A stretch of DNA of 17,189 nucleotides from an uncultured Flavobacteriaceae bacterium (GTDB taxonomy: Bacteria > Bacteroidota > Bacteroidia > Flavobacteriales > Flavobacteriaceae): the NCBI GenBank assembly GCA_937901915.1, contig CALGUD010000138.1, positions 1 to 17,189 on the forward strand. Reading direction: 5' to 3'. The notes beneath the pieces are model-generated. The model ran no database searches. It worked only from the letters and a program-made list of their open reading frames with translations, and was not told where the DNA came from. Numbering within the stretch: position 1 is the stretch's first letter; each line of letters begins with the position of its first letter. The position numbers and the translations under genes were made by a program. Below, in pieces: positions 1 through 8,163 of this stretch.

Positions 1-1
1 T

Positions 2-214
2 GAAGTTTACGTTGTCTGTAAGATCTTTCCACGTTCCTGATACTCCCCCAACTTTCGCCTGACCTCCGAGCTTTCCTTCAGTACCCACTTCGCGTGCTAC
101 CCGGGTTACCTCTGATGCAAACGAGCTCAACTGATCCACCATGGTGTTGATGGTGTCTTTAAGCTCCAGAATCTCTCCCTGAACGTGTACAGTAATTTTC
201 TTGGTAAGGTCTCC
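2..214 (-). pseudogene. Fragment of HAMP-repeat sensor (hybrid) histidine kinase
   Basis: Read on the reverse strand this gives about 71 codons of a tandem HAMP region: it starts with GDLTKKI, continues through GEILELKDTINTMVDQL and SSFASEVTRVAREVGTEG, and ends with GTWKDLTDNVNF at the window edge. This repeat is a hallmark of large multi-HAMP hybrid sensor kinases, where stacked HAMP coiled coils relay signals to the kinase core. No sensor, kinase or receiver domain is present. The frame stops making family sense above about 214, where the sequence becomes a GH3 glucosidase. G+C is about 50% here, higher than in the eCIS genes. Identity as the HAMP repeat is secure; whether an intact gene continues left of the window cannot be seen. 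Confidence 0.8.
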
Positions 215-810
215 CAGTATTTTTGTGTGAATAATAAATCGGGATCTGTCCTACAGTTCGGGGAAAAGTCACAGGTAATTTCCCGGAAGGTGAAACCATT
301 CCAAAAACAATTTCCGCCAAAGCAGGACCTCCCATCGAACCGGGATGCCAAGCATACAATACGGCATCACAAAAAGGCAAGTCCTTTTCTATGGTTAATG
401 GGCGAGAAGTCATTATTACTAAGATTATTTTCTTCCCTGATTTGGAAATGTATTTCAACAATTCACTTTGCGCGCCGGGCAAATTTATATTCGCTCTGCT
501 ATGAGCTTCGCCCGTAAGAATAGATTCTTCACCAAGAATCATCACCACAACTTCAGCTTCTTCCGCAATTTTTAATGCTTGGTCAAATGAACTACTATCC
601 TTACTGCGAGTAGTTGAAAGCCCTTTGTGAAATAGTACTTTGTCAAGCCCTAAAATGTCTTGAAATGCCTTTAATGGGGTAATAGTTAAAGAAGTGTCCC
701 CGTCAAAAATCCAAGTACCCAATTGCTCATATCTGTCATTAGACATGGGTCCAATAACAGCTAGTTTTTTGAGATTCGTACTCAGAGGCAACGCATTTTT
801 TTCATTTTTA
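207..810 (-). pseudogene. bglX: Internal fragment of GH3 beta-glucosidase (BglX-like)
   Basis: The reverse-strand frame encodes about 200 residues from the middle of a family 3 glycoside hydrolase. It begins with KNEKNALPLS, then AVIGPMSNDRYEQLGTWIFDGD, and runs through VVVMILGEESILTGEAHSRA, LPGAQSELLKYI, AWHPGSMGGPALAEIVFG, PSGKLPVTFPRTVGQIPIYY and ends at HKNTGRP. These are landmarks of the C-terminal half of periplasmic beta-glucosidases that release glucose from beta-linked oligosaccharides. The N-terminal barrel carrying the nucleophile Asp and the C-terminal fibronectin-like domain are both missing. An open frame continues to 950, but above about 812 it is only the antisense of the tape measure gene; below about 207 it is antisense to the kinase frame. 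So it is a broken, inserted piece and cannot make active enzyme. Confidence 0.8.
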
Positions 811-1836
811 AAAACAGGCGAAAGACCGTGGTATATAGATGAGGATTCTTTCAACAAAATATTTGATGCCCAGGTTTTAAAAGAAATTCGGAAATCTGAT
901 AAATTCAGAATTGAGTTTGATAAAATACTAAACCACCATGATGCGTTCAAAAGACTTATTTTACAATTTTCAAATGAAAATTTAATCCTTTTCTTTGGTA
1001 AAGAGCTAGCAACTCAATCTTCTCAATTTATTAAAGATTTTAATCGGATATTTTCCCTAAAATTACAACCACATTTTTGGAAAATAATTGCTGGATTTTA
1101 TAAAACAAAAGACAAAGATGAATTGTACTTTTCTGTTTTTAAGTTAATTGAAACCTCTGAAATTAATACAGAAAACACCTGTCAGGATGCAATAAATTTC
1201 ACAGATAAACTACTTGCAATTTCCTCAGGCCCCAATAATATTAAAGAAATTGTTGAAAAGGCAAGAAATAAGAAAAAGGAGGAAGAATTATATGATTTAT
1301 CTGTTCCACAATTAGAAACTGAACATATTTCAGCAAGCAATAGCAAAGATGTTATAACCAACAATATAGGACTTGTTTTACTACACCCCTATCTTAAAGT
1401 CTTTTTAAAAGATTGTGAATTATTAGACGCAAATAACATATTTGTAGATAAAGAAAAAGCAGTTCATCTACTACATTATGTCGCAACATTTAAAGAAAAC
1501 GATTCGGAAAACAACATGTTGTTTGAAAAATTTTTATGCAATATCCCATTACATCATCCTATCAAAAAGGATATTAAATTATCAAAAAAATTAAAGCTTA
1601 AAACGCAAGATCTATTATCCTCAACAATTAAAAACTGGCCTGCATTAAAAAACACATCCATTGAAACCTTGCAGAATGAGTTTTTACAAAGAAGAGGTAA
1701 ACTCATACTCTCAGAAGATAATCCTAAAATAATTATTGAGCGAAAAACCCAGGACATCTTAATGGAGAAATTACCGTGGAATATAAGCATTGTTAAGATT
1801 CCATGGATAGATAAAATCGTATTTGTTGAATGGTAA
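694..1836 (+). CDS. Contractile injection system tape measure protein, C-terminal part (truncated)
   Basis: The C-terminal half matches the CIS_TMP family of eCIS tape measure proteins, which set tube length during particle assembly. Seen: FLKTGERPWYI (residues 38-48), resembling the family's FLxTGxLPWW; VLLHPYLKVFLKDCELL (about 228-244); and the C-terminal block with NWPALKNTSIETLQNEFLQR and the ending LPWNISIVKIPW...VEW. Family members are usually much longer, so the N-terminal part is absent. The first 33 or so codons from the ATG at 694 are simply antisense of the bglX fragment, so genuine sequence begins at about 798 and this ATG is not native. Thirteen bases separate its stop from the first DUF4157 gene, consistent with one operon. 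Family assignment is fairly secure; whether the gene is truly broken or an assembly artefact is open. Confidence 0.75.
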   Translation: MSPSKIQVPNCSYLSLDMGPITASFLRFVLRGNAFFSFLKTGERPWYIDEDSFNKIFDAQVLKEIRKSDKFRIEFDKILNHHDAFKRLILQFSNENLILFFGKELATQSSQFIKDFNRIFSLKLQPHFWKIIAGFYKTKDKDELYFSVFKLIETSEINTENTCQDAINFTDKLLAISSGPNNIKEIVEKARNKKKEEELYDLSVPQLETEHISASNSKDVITNNIGLVLLHPYLKVFLKDCELLDANNIFVDKEKAVHLLHYVATFKENDSENNMLFEKFLCNIPLHHPIKKDIKLSKKLKLKTQDLLSSTIKNWPALKNTSIETLQNEFLQRRGKLILSEDNPKIIIERKTQDILMEKLPWNISIVKIPWIDKIVFVEW

Positions 1837-1849
1837 AAAGTAGCAAGTC

Positions 1850-3529
1850 ATGAGATTACAAAAAAAGAAAAAACAAGGGAACATTGTGCAACCAAATACA
1901 CCATTCATTCAACCAAAATTAAAAGTAGGCCAGGTTGGTGATAAATATGAAGTTGAAGCCGATCGTGTTGCAGACAAGGTTGTGAATAATCCGGCAAAAA
2001 AACCTAAGAGCTTAATTCAAAAAATGGAAGCTCCCGAAGAAGAAGTGCAACAAAAACCTTTAGCAAGCTCCATTACTAAAATACAGCGGCAAGAAATGCC
2101 CGAGGAAGAAAATGTACAAAAAAAATGTGCCGGTTGTGAAGAGGAAAAACCTGTGCAAAAACAGGCTGAAGAGGAAGAACCTGTGCAAAAACAGGCTGAG
2201 GAAGAAGAGCCCGTTCAAAAACAGGATGAGGAAGAAGAGCCTGTACAAACAAAATCAAACAATCCAAATCCAACTGCTTCAATTGAAAAACGTTTAAACA
2301 GCAGCAAAAGCGGTGGATCGATGTTGAATGGAAAAGTAAAAAACGAAATGGAATCGGGTTTTGGTACTGATTTTAGCAATGTAAAAATACACACCAACAG
2401 CAATGCGGTGCAAATGAGCAAAGAATTAGGTGCTCAGGCATTTACACATGGAAATGACATTTATTTTAATAAAGGGAAATTCAATCCGTCTTCAAAAGAA
2501 GGAAAACATTTGTTAGCCCATGAACTTACACATACTGTACAACAAAAAGGAGCTATTCGGAAAAAAGAAGAGCCTGATGTAAAGCCGAATTATTGTAACC
2601 AGACTACAGGTGGATTTAACATCGCATTTTATGACGCCGATACTGATGAAACAGCACGTAGGGCAAAAGACTGGGCTAAAAACTTTAATGCAGTAGGGCT
2701 ATCCAATAAAGGAGACGTTGTAGCAAATACAGCCATAAGTGATAAAAATGATGTATCTAAAACCATCATGGATATAAGTAAAAAAGTCGGTTTATCCTGT
2801 AATGAAGATAAATCTCCTGTAAAAGTGAAAAACCTGGCAATTTTTGCACATGGAACAGAAGATTGGTGCGGTATAGGAAATGCTGGTATTACGGGGAAAA
2901 AAGCTAAAACACTTGTTAAAAAAATTGCTCCACATCTTTCAGAAGATATCAATGTTATATTATATGCCTGTAGTGTTGCCAGAGGGCCTGCAGAAGATGA
3001 AAATTGGAAGAAAGGCACTTTAGATTCAGGGGGGAAAGATTCATTAGCAGACAAATTTAGTGATACACTTAATGAAAACAATCTAAAAAAAGCAAAAGTA
3101 TGGGGCCATACCACAGTAGGCCATACTTCAAGGAACTTTGCTTTAAGATCTTTTAACAGTGGCGATAAAAGCAATATAGGGTCTTCTTATGTAAGCGAAT
3201 ATGTTTTTACTCCTTATGAAGTTTTTCTTATAAAAGATGAAATTGTTAAGGACTTGAGTAAACAAGGGTATGTAACTGATCCTGTGGAAGCAAATTATCC
3301 GGCTTGGTTTCATAAAAATTTAAGAGACCATTTCTATGATGCCTATGCGGAAGCTAATAGAAACAAGCAATATAAAGATATGAATTTAGCAGAAGCTGCA
3401 CCAGTTCATCCAGTTGAAGTTGCTCAAGTCATAAATGAATACTGGGTAAATGATTATTGGCCACAACACAAAAATAAATTTATTGAAAAAGTCATAAAGG
3501 ACTTAAAACTCAAAACCAGTACCCCTTAA
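1850..3529 (+). CDS. eCIS-associated DUF4157 protein with caspase-like (HG/AC) C-terminal domain
   Basis: A 559-residue putative eCIS cargo protein. An N-terminal motif PKLKVGQVGDKYEVEADRVA (22-41) is typical of DUF4157 (eCIS core) proteins. A disordered Gln/Glu-rich linker follows (about 55-135), including CAGCEEE and three PVQKQ(A/D)EEEE repeats. The DUF4157 domain spans about 145-235, with FGTDFSNVKIHT and the metallopeptidase-like AHELTH (H224, E225, H228). The C-terminal domain (about 247-435) contains NLAIFAHG (H334-G335) and INVILYACS (A373-C374): a hydrophobic strand ending in His-Gly, then one ending in Ala-Cys, the dyad layout of clan CD cysteine peptidases (caspase, gingipain, C80). 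Protease activity is inference. The last 120 residues are unrecognised. No signal peptide or TM segment is seen. No gene fits in the 20-base gap after it, so it has no dedicated immunity gene directly downstream. Confidence 0.8.
   Translation: MRLQKKKKQGNIVQPNTPFIQPKLKVGQVGDKYEVEADRVADKVVNNPAKKPKSLIQKMEAPEEEVQQKPLASSITKIQRQEMPEEENVQKKCAGCEEEKPVQKQAEEEEPVQKQAEEEEPVQKQDEEEEPVQTKSNNPNPTASIEKRLNSSKSGGSMLNGKVKNEMESGFGTDFSNVKIHTNSNAVQMSKELGAQAFTHGNDIYFNKGKFNPSSKEGKHLLAHELTHTVQQKGAIRKKEEPDVKPNYCNQTTGGFNIAFYDADTDETARRAKDWAKNFNAVGLSNKGDVVANTAISDKNDVSKTIMDISKKVGLSCNEDKSPVKVKNLAIFAHGTEDWCGIGNAGITGKKAKTLVKKIAPHLSEDINVILYACSVARGPAEDENWKKGTLDSGGKDSLADKFSDTLNENNLKKAKVWGHTTVGHTSRNFALRSFNSGDKSNIGSSYVSEYVFTPYEVFLIKDEIVKDLSKQGYVTDPVEANYPAWFHKNLRDHFYDAYAEANRNKQYKDMNLAEAAPVHPVEVAQVINEYWVNDYWPQHKNKFIEKVIKDLKLKTSTP
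2150..2239 (+). repeat. Three in-frame 30-bp repeats encoding PVQKQAEEEE
   Basis: Three consecutive 10-codon units encode PVQKQAEEEE, PVQKQAEEEE and PVQKQDEEEE, followed by a partial unit PVQTK. The units differ at a few synonymous positions (for example gaggaagaa versus gaagaagag), so they are not fresh perfect copies. They lie in the low-complexity linker between the N-terminal motif and the DUF4157 domain of the first effector gene. Similar but irregular QKQ/EEE/VQ runs occur in the next gene. Copy number could vary by slippage between strains. Confidence 0.85.
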
Positions 3530-3549
3530 AATATAAAGCAAAGTATCAA

Positions 3550-6500
3550 ATGAAAGCTTTTACCAAAAAATCATCCTCATCGGTGAACCCTGCCTTTTTT
3601 AAGGATAGAGGGAAGGAGAATTTTTTGGGAGTACAGGCTAAATTAAAAGTAGGGAAGCCGGGTGATAAATACGAAGTAGAAGCTGATGCCATTGCAGATA
3701 AAGTTGTTAATAAAACCAATCAAACTACACCTCAGGTTGTAAATCCTGGTCCTATTCCGCTTCAACGACAAACAGAAGAAGACACTGTTCAGGAAAAACC
3801 TCTTGCAGCTTCCATTACTCCGGTTGTACAGCTTAAAGAACTCTTCCCTCTTCAAAAACAGGAAAATGAAGAGGAGGTGCAGCGAGAAGTTGAAGGAGGT
3901 ACTGAAGAAGAAGATGCCGAAGTTCCTGCTTCAATGTTGCAAAAAAAAGAGGGTGAAGAAACTGAAGATAAAGAAACACTACAAAAACAGGCTGAAGAGG
4001 AAGCTTTACAGAAGCAAAGTGAACAGGAAGAAGAGGTGCAAACAAAAGCAACTACACCAAAACAGTCTGTTACGAACATAGGAAGCAGTATTCAAAATGC
4101 CAGGGGCAAAGGAAGTCCGTTATCAAATTCTGTTAGGGCTCAAATGGAAACCGGCTTTGGTGCCGATTTTAGCAAAGTTAGGATCCACACCGGCAGCAGT
4201 GCCATACAAATGAGTAAGGACCTGGGGGCTCACGCGTTCACCAATAAGAACGACATTTTCTTTAATGAAGGAAAATACAATCCATCAACAAAAAACGGAC
4301 AAACACTACTCGCTCATGAGTTAACACATACCATTCAACAAGAAGCAGTATCCAAAAATACAGTTCAAAAATTTACCATTCAAAAACCTGAAAACAAACA
4401 GGAAAATCAACCTTCGGGAACCGAAATACTTACAAAACAAAAAAATAACGGTACAAATAATCCATCCCTTGATTCCATTTTCTTTAAATCTACTGCTGCT
4501 GTTCAAAAACAGGAAAGTGAAGACGAAAATTCAGAAACAGTTCAGAAAAAAGAACAAACGGAAATCCATTCTGAAATAAACACCCAAAAGAAAGAAGCAT
4601 TAGATAATATTCAACTTAAAAGAGATATAAGTCCGATTTTTAGCAAACCCAAAGACGAACAAATACAACAGAAAGAAGAGGACCAAGAACAAGAGGAGGC
4701 AATCCCAGTTCAGGAAAAAAGTATGTTCCTGCAGCGCAAAGAAAAAGGTGTTCCTCAAGTATCTAACAATGTAGAAAGTCGTATTAGCAAAGCCTCTACC
4801 GGGGGCAAACCTTTGGAAAAAGGAGTAAAAGCACAAATGGAATCAGGATTTAATACTGATTTTTCAAATGTAAAAATTCATACTAACAGTGAAGCTGCCG
4901 GCTTAAACGGGCAATTAAGTTCCAAAGCCTTTACATACAAAAACAATGTATTCTTCGGCAAAGGTCAATATCAACCGGAAACAAATAGTGGGAAACATTT
5001 AATTGCACACGAACTTACACATGTAGTACAACAAGGAGAGGCAGTCCAAACAAAAACAGAAATATCTCAACAACAAACAACTCCTCAAATACAAAGATTG
5101 GGTATAAGTGATGCGCTCGATTATTTTGCAGACAAAGCACATAACATCCCGGGGTTCAGAATGTTTACAATTATTTTGGGACTTAATCCCATAAATATGA
5201 GTAGGGTTGACAGGAGTGCAGCCAATATTATGCGGGCCATTGTTGAATTTTTACCAGGGGGAAATATTATAACCAAAGTTCTTGATAAATACAATGTATT
5301 TGATGAAGCTGCCGAGTTCATGAAAACAACGCTAGACTCCCTTAGCATTACAGGTACTTCAATAAAAAATGCCATTGATGAGTTTTTAGACACCCTGGGC
5401 TGGTCAGATATTTTTGATTTAGGCGATGTTTGGCGTAGAGCAAAACGTATTTTCACAGCCCCTATTGATCAACTCATAGTATTAGGAAGTTCGGTCGTTT
5501 CTACCATTATCGAGATGGTTAAGAAAGCTGTTTTAAAACCTTTGGCCGCATTAGCAGAAGGTACCGATGCTTATGACCTGTTAAGATTGGTGTTAGGGGA
5601 AGATCCAATTACGGGAGACCCCTACCCGCCTACTGCCGAAAATGTTATAGGAGGTTTCATGAAACTCGCCGGCCAGGAAGAAGTATGGAAAAATATTCAG
5701 GAAGGCAATGCTATTGCCAGGGCCTGGGAATGGTTTCAAACGGCCATGTCGGGTATAATGTCTATTGTTACTTCAATCCCATCAACAATTATAAATACAA
5801 TCACATCTTTAACATGGGATGACTTATTTGATTTACCAGGAGCTTTTGTAAAAGTAAGCACCCCCTTCATAAACATTGCATCTGACTTTATAAGCTGGGC
5901 TGCCGGTACAGTTATAAGCTTATTGGAAATATTATTTAGTGTTGTTGCTCCGGGAGTGCTCCCTTATATTCAAAAAGCTAAAGGTGCATTTAATAGTATA
6001 CTGGAAAATCCTATTGGATTTGTAGGTAATCTTGTAAATGCCGGAAAACTTGGCTTTCAACAATTTGCAGCCAATTTTGGAAAACACTTAAAGAACAGTT
6101 TACTTAATTGGTTAACGGGTTCACTAGGCGATGCAGGTGTATACATTCCTCAAGCTCTCGAATTTAAAGAAATTTTCAAATTTGCTGCTTCTGTTCTTGG
6201 ATTGAGTTGGGCTAAACTAAGGGAAAAACTTGTAAAACACCTGGGTGAGCCAACAGTTATTGCATTAGAAGCCGGGTTTGAACTGATACAAATTTTAGTT
6301 ACTGAAGGCCCGGCAGCAGCCTGGGAAAAAATCATGGAACACCTTAGTAATTTCCAGCAAATGGTCATTCAGGAAATAAGCCAGTTTGTAATTGTAAAAG
6401 TAGTCCAAAAGGCTATTACTAAACTGGTAACAAGTCTTAACCCAGCCGGAGCCGTAATTCAAGCTATTATTGCTATTTATGACACCATTACTTTCCTTAT

Positions 6501-8157
6501 TGAAAAAATAAAACAAATCGCCAGTGTAGGAGCCGCTATTATAGATTCTATTGCAGCCATTGCCAGCGGTGTTATTACAGCTGCTGTAAATAAAGTAGAG
6601 AAAACCCTTGCCGGAATGTTAACTTTAGCAGTAAACTTCCTGGCTAAATTTGCCGGACTGGACAAAATATCTGAAACCATTGTTAAGATCATTAAAAAAC
6701 TTCAAAGCAAGGTTGATGTAGCATTAGATAAATTGGTTGAATGGGTGGTAGCTAAAGGCAAGGCATTCATAAAAAATCTATTGGGCAAGAAAGATGGTAA
6801 TAAAGAGGAAGCAGAAGGAGCAGAAGGAGTTGACCCCGATGGAGATGGAGAGATTGGGGAAACAATATCATTTAATGCCGGTAAAGAAGGTCATAAATTA
6901 TGGATTAAAGACGGCAATCCACCGGTGGTTATGGTTGCCAGTTCACCAACCAATCTACAATCTAAAATTTCAGAGTGGCAAGGTAAGGTGAATGGTTTAA
7001 GTGATGAGAATAAAACAAAAGCCGGTGCATTACTTGCTACGGCTAGTCAACAGCTAACCACTACTGATAAGGAAGCTAAAGAAACAAAAGATGATATAAC
7101 AAAAGCAAAAAGTTCTCCAACACCTGAAGCATCCAAAAAAGTAAAACAATCAGACAATGAAACCGAAGCCGCTGAAAAAAGTCTTTCAAATACTATTAAG
7201 CAATTGTTCGACATTTTTGGAGAAAAAATGACCGTAGAGGTTAAGAAAAATGATAAAGTTAAAGCAAAATATAAAAGCAATAAAAAATTCCATGCAGTAG
7301 TTAAAGATGTTAAAGATGAAAGTGAAAATGCAGATGAAAATGCAGTTGAACATCAATTCAACTGGGAAAAATTAAAAGAAAGAAACCAGACGAACACCTT
7401 TCCTGATTTTAATGCTAAATGGGAAACTAAAGAAATTGAACCTGCAACATCTACTTCCGAACACAGTGATTATAGACCGCAAAATATTGTGCCCTCCGTA
7501 AATGGAAACTCTTTTGTTTTAGACTATGATTATGGCCCCGAAGGATTAGATATCTCAGAACTATTACATGTGAAAGTGGAAATGAAAATTGATGATGTGT
7601 CCCAGGATAAGATAAATCATCAAGTAACAGGAACTAATCTTGGCATTAAAAAATCAGGCTCTAGAGGAAAAACAGATAGTGCTGGAAAATTATTGATTGA
7701 TACAGTAGATACTTCAGAATTACCACAATTAAATTCGGCTCATTTAATAGCTGATTGGTTTCAAGGCAGTGGCTATAGACAAGGGTTAAATTTAGTACTA
7801 ACCAGTGATGATTTTAATCAAAACACTATGGCAGGAGCAGAAGACAATATTCATCAACAGATAAATAAAATTCAACAAAAACATGGAAATTTATTAGTTA
7901 CTTTTGATTTACAGGTAGCTGCTGTTTATGAGGTGACCAATGATGATAAAATCGTTAATATATTAAAAGGGCTGAAACCGGATATGAACGCTGATTCTTT
8001 AGCTGAAATGCATAAAGCCTTAGCCGGAGATCAAGATGCCAGAAGATGTGAAAGCGTATCTTATACTGTTCTTGCAGTTAGAGCAGGTGGGGTGAATATT
8101 AATCATTCTATTAGAATGCAAAAAATTGGACCAGACACTAAATTATCCAAAAAATAA
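3550..8157 (+). CDS. Large eCIS effector: two DUF4157 domains, helical module, probable C-terminal nuclease
   Basis: A 1535-residue polymorphic-toxin-like protein. Residues 30-53 repeat the N-terminal KLKVGKPGDKYEVEADAIAD motif. A Gln/Glu-rich linker leads to DUF4157 copy 1 (about 175-265, AHELTH at 255-260). A second acidic linker leads to copy 2 (about 400-495, AHELTH at 486-491). Residues about 517-1080 form a long helical module with hydrophobic stretches (PGFRMFTIILGLNPINMSRV, NPAGAVIQAIIAIYDTI) that I recall as common in large DUF4157 proteins; its role is unknown. After an acidic DPDGDG stretch and a charged coiled region, the C-terminus has NSAHLIADWFQGSG (H1398), GLNLVLTSDDFNQNTM and E1431. 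This resembles the GHLIADxFGGSG...NLV...N...M...E pattern of DNA/RNA non-specific endonucleases. The nuclease call is inference. A candidate immunity gene follows after 6 bases. Confidence 0.8.
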   Translation: MKAFTKKSSSSVNPAFFKDRGKENFLGVQAKLKVGKPGDKYEVEADAIADKVVNKTNQTTPQVVNPGPIPLQRQTEEDTVQEKPLAASITPVVQLKELFPLQKQENEEEVQREVEGGTEEEDAEVPASMLQKKEGEETEDKETLQKQAEEEALQKQSEQEEEVQTKATTPKQSVTNIGSSIQNARGKGSPLSNSVRAQMETGFGADFSKVRIHTGSSAIQMSKDLGAHAFTNKNDIFFNEGKYNPSTKNGQTLLAHELTHTIQQEAVSKNTVQKFTIQKPENKQENQPSGTEILTKQKNNGTNNPSLDSIFFKSTAAVQKQESEDENSETVQKKEQTEIHSEINTQKKEALDNIQLKRDISPIFSKPKDEQIQQKEEDQEQEEAIPVQEKSMFLQRKEKGVPQVSNNVESRISKASTGGKPLEKGVKAQMESGFNTDFSNVKIHTNSEAAGLNGQLSSKAFTYKNNVFFGKGQYQPETNSGKHLIAHELTHVVQQGEAVQTKTEISQQQTTPQIQRLGISDALDYFADKAHNIPGFRMFTIILGLNPINMSRVDRSAANIMRAIVEFLPGGNIITKVLDKYNVFDEAAEFMKTTLDSLSITGTSIKNAIDEFLDTLGWSDIFDLGDVWRRAKRIFTAPIDQLIVLGSSVVSTIIEMVKKAVLKPLAALAEGTDAYDLLRLVLGEDPITGDPYPPTAENVIGGFMKLAGQEEVWKNIQEGNAIARAWEWFQTAMSGIMSIVTSIPSTIINTITSLTWDDLFDLPGAFVKVSTPFINIASDFISWAAGTVISLLEILFSVVAPGVLPYIQKAKGAFNSILENPIGFVGNLVNAGKLGFQQFAANFGKHLKNSLLNWLTGSLGDAGVYIPQALEFKEIFKFAASVLGLSWAKLREKLVKHLGEPTVIALEAGFELIQILVTEGPAAAWEKIMEHLSNFQQMVIQEISQFVIVKVVQKAITKLVTSLNPAGAVIQAIIAIYDTITFLIEKIKQIASVGAAIIDSIAAIASGVITAAVNKVEKTLAGMLTLAVNFLAKFAGLDKISETIVKIIKKLQSKVDVALDKLVEWVVAKGKAFIKNLLGKKDGNKEEAEGAEGVDPDGDGEIGETISFNAGKEGHKLWIKDGNPPVVMVASSPTNLQSKISEWQGKVNGLSDENKTKAGALLATASQQLTTTDKEAKETKDDITKAKSSPTPEASKKVKQSDNETEAAEKSLSNTIKQLFDIFGEKMTVEVKKNDKVKAKYKSNKKFHAVVKDVKDESENADENAVEHQFNWEKLKERNQTNTFPDFNAKWETKEIEPATSTSEHSDYRPQNIVPSVNGNSFVLDYDYGPEGLDISELLHVKVEMKIDDVSQDKINHQVTGTNLGIKKSGSRGKTDSAGKLLIDTVDTSELPQLNSAHLIADWFQGSGYRQGLNLVLTSDDFNQNTMAGAEDNIHQQINKIQQKHGNLLVTFDLQVAAVYEVTNDDKIVNILKGLKPDMNADSLAEMHKALAGDQDARRCESVSYTVLAVRAGGVNINHSIRMQKIGPDTKLSKK

Positions 8158-8163
8158 AATATT

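Noticed and set aside
185..517. Forward open frame of 110 codons
   Set aside because: It is antisense to the bglX fragment and gives no family-like protein.
811..950. Upper part of the reverse open frame that carries the bglX fragment
   Set aside because: Above about 812 it is only the antisense of the tape measure coding sequence; glucosidase features stop at KNEKN.
2150..2239. Tandem repeats as a CRISPR array
   Set aside because: The 30-bp units are contiguous, in frame and encode a Glu/Gln linker; there are no unique spacers.
2518..2532. HExxH as proof of an active zinc metalloprotease
   Set aside because: The AHELTH motif is a constant feature of DUF4157 domains, but activity has not been shown from sequence and the domain is best treated as a loading/core domain.
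2629..3174. Reverse open frame of 181 codons within the first effector gene
   Set aside because: Ser/Leu/Phe-rich shadow of a well-supported forward gene, with no domain pattern.
5121..5456. Reverse open frame of 111 codons within the large effector gene
   Set aside because: Shadow of the forward frame, which is continuous and has recognisable domains throughout.
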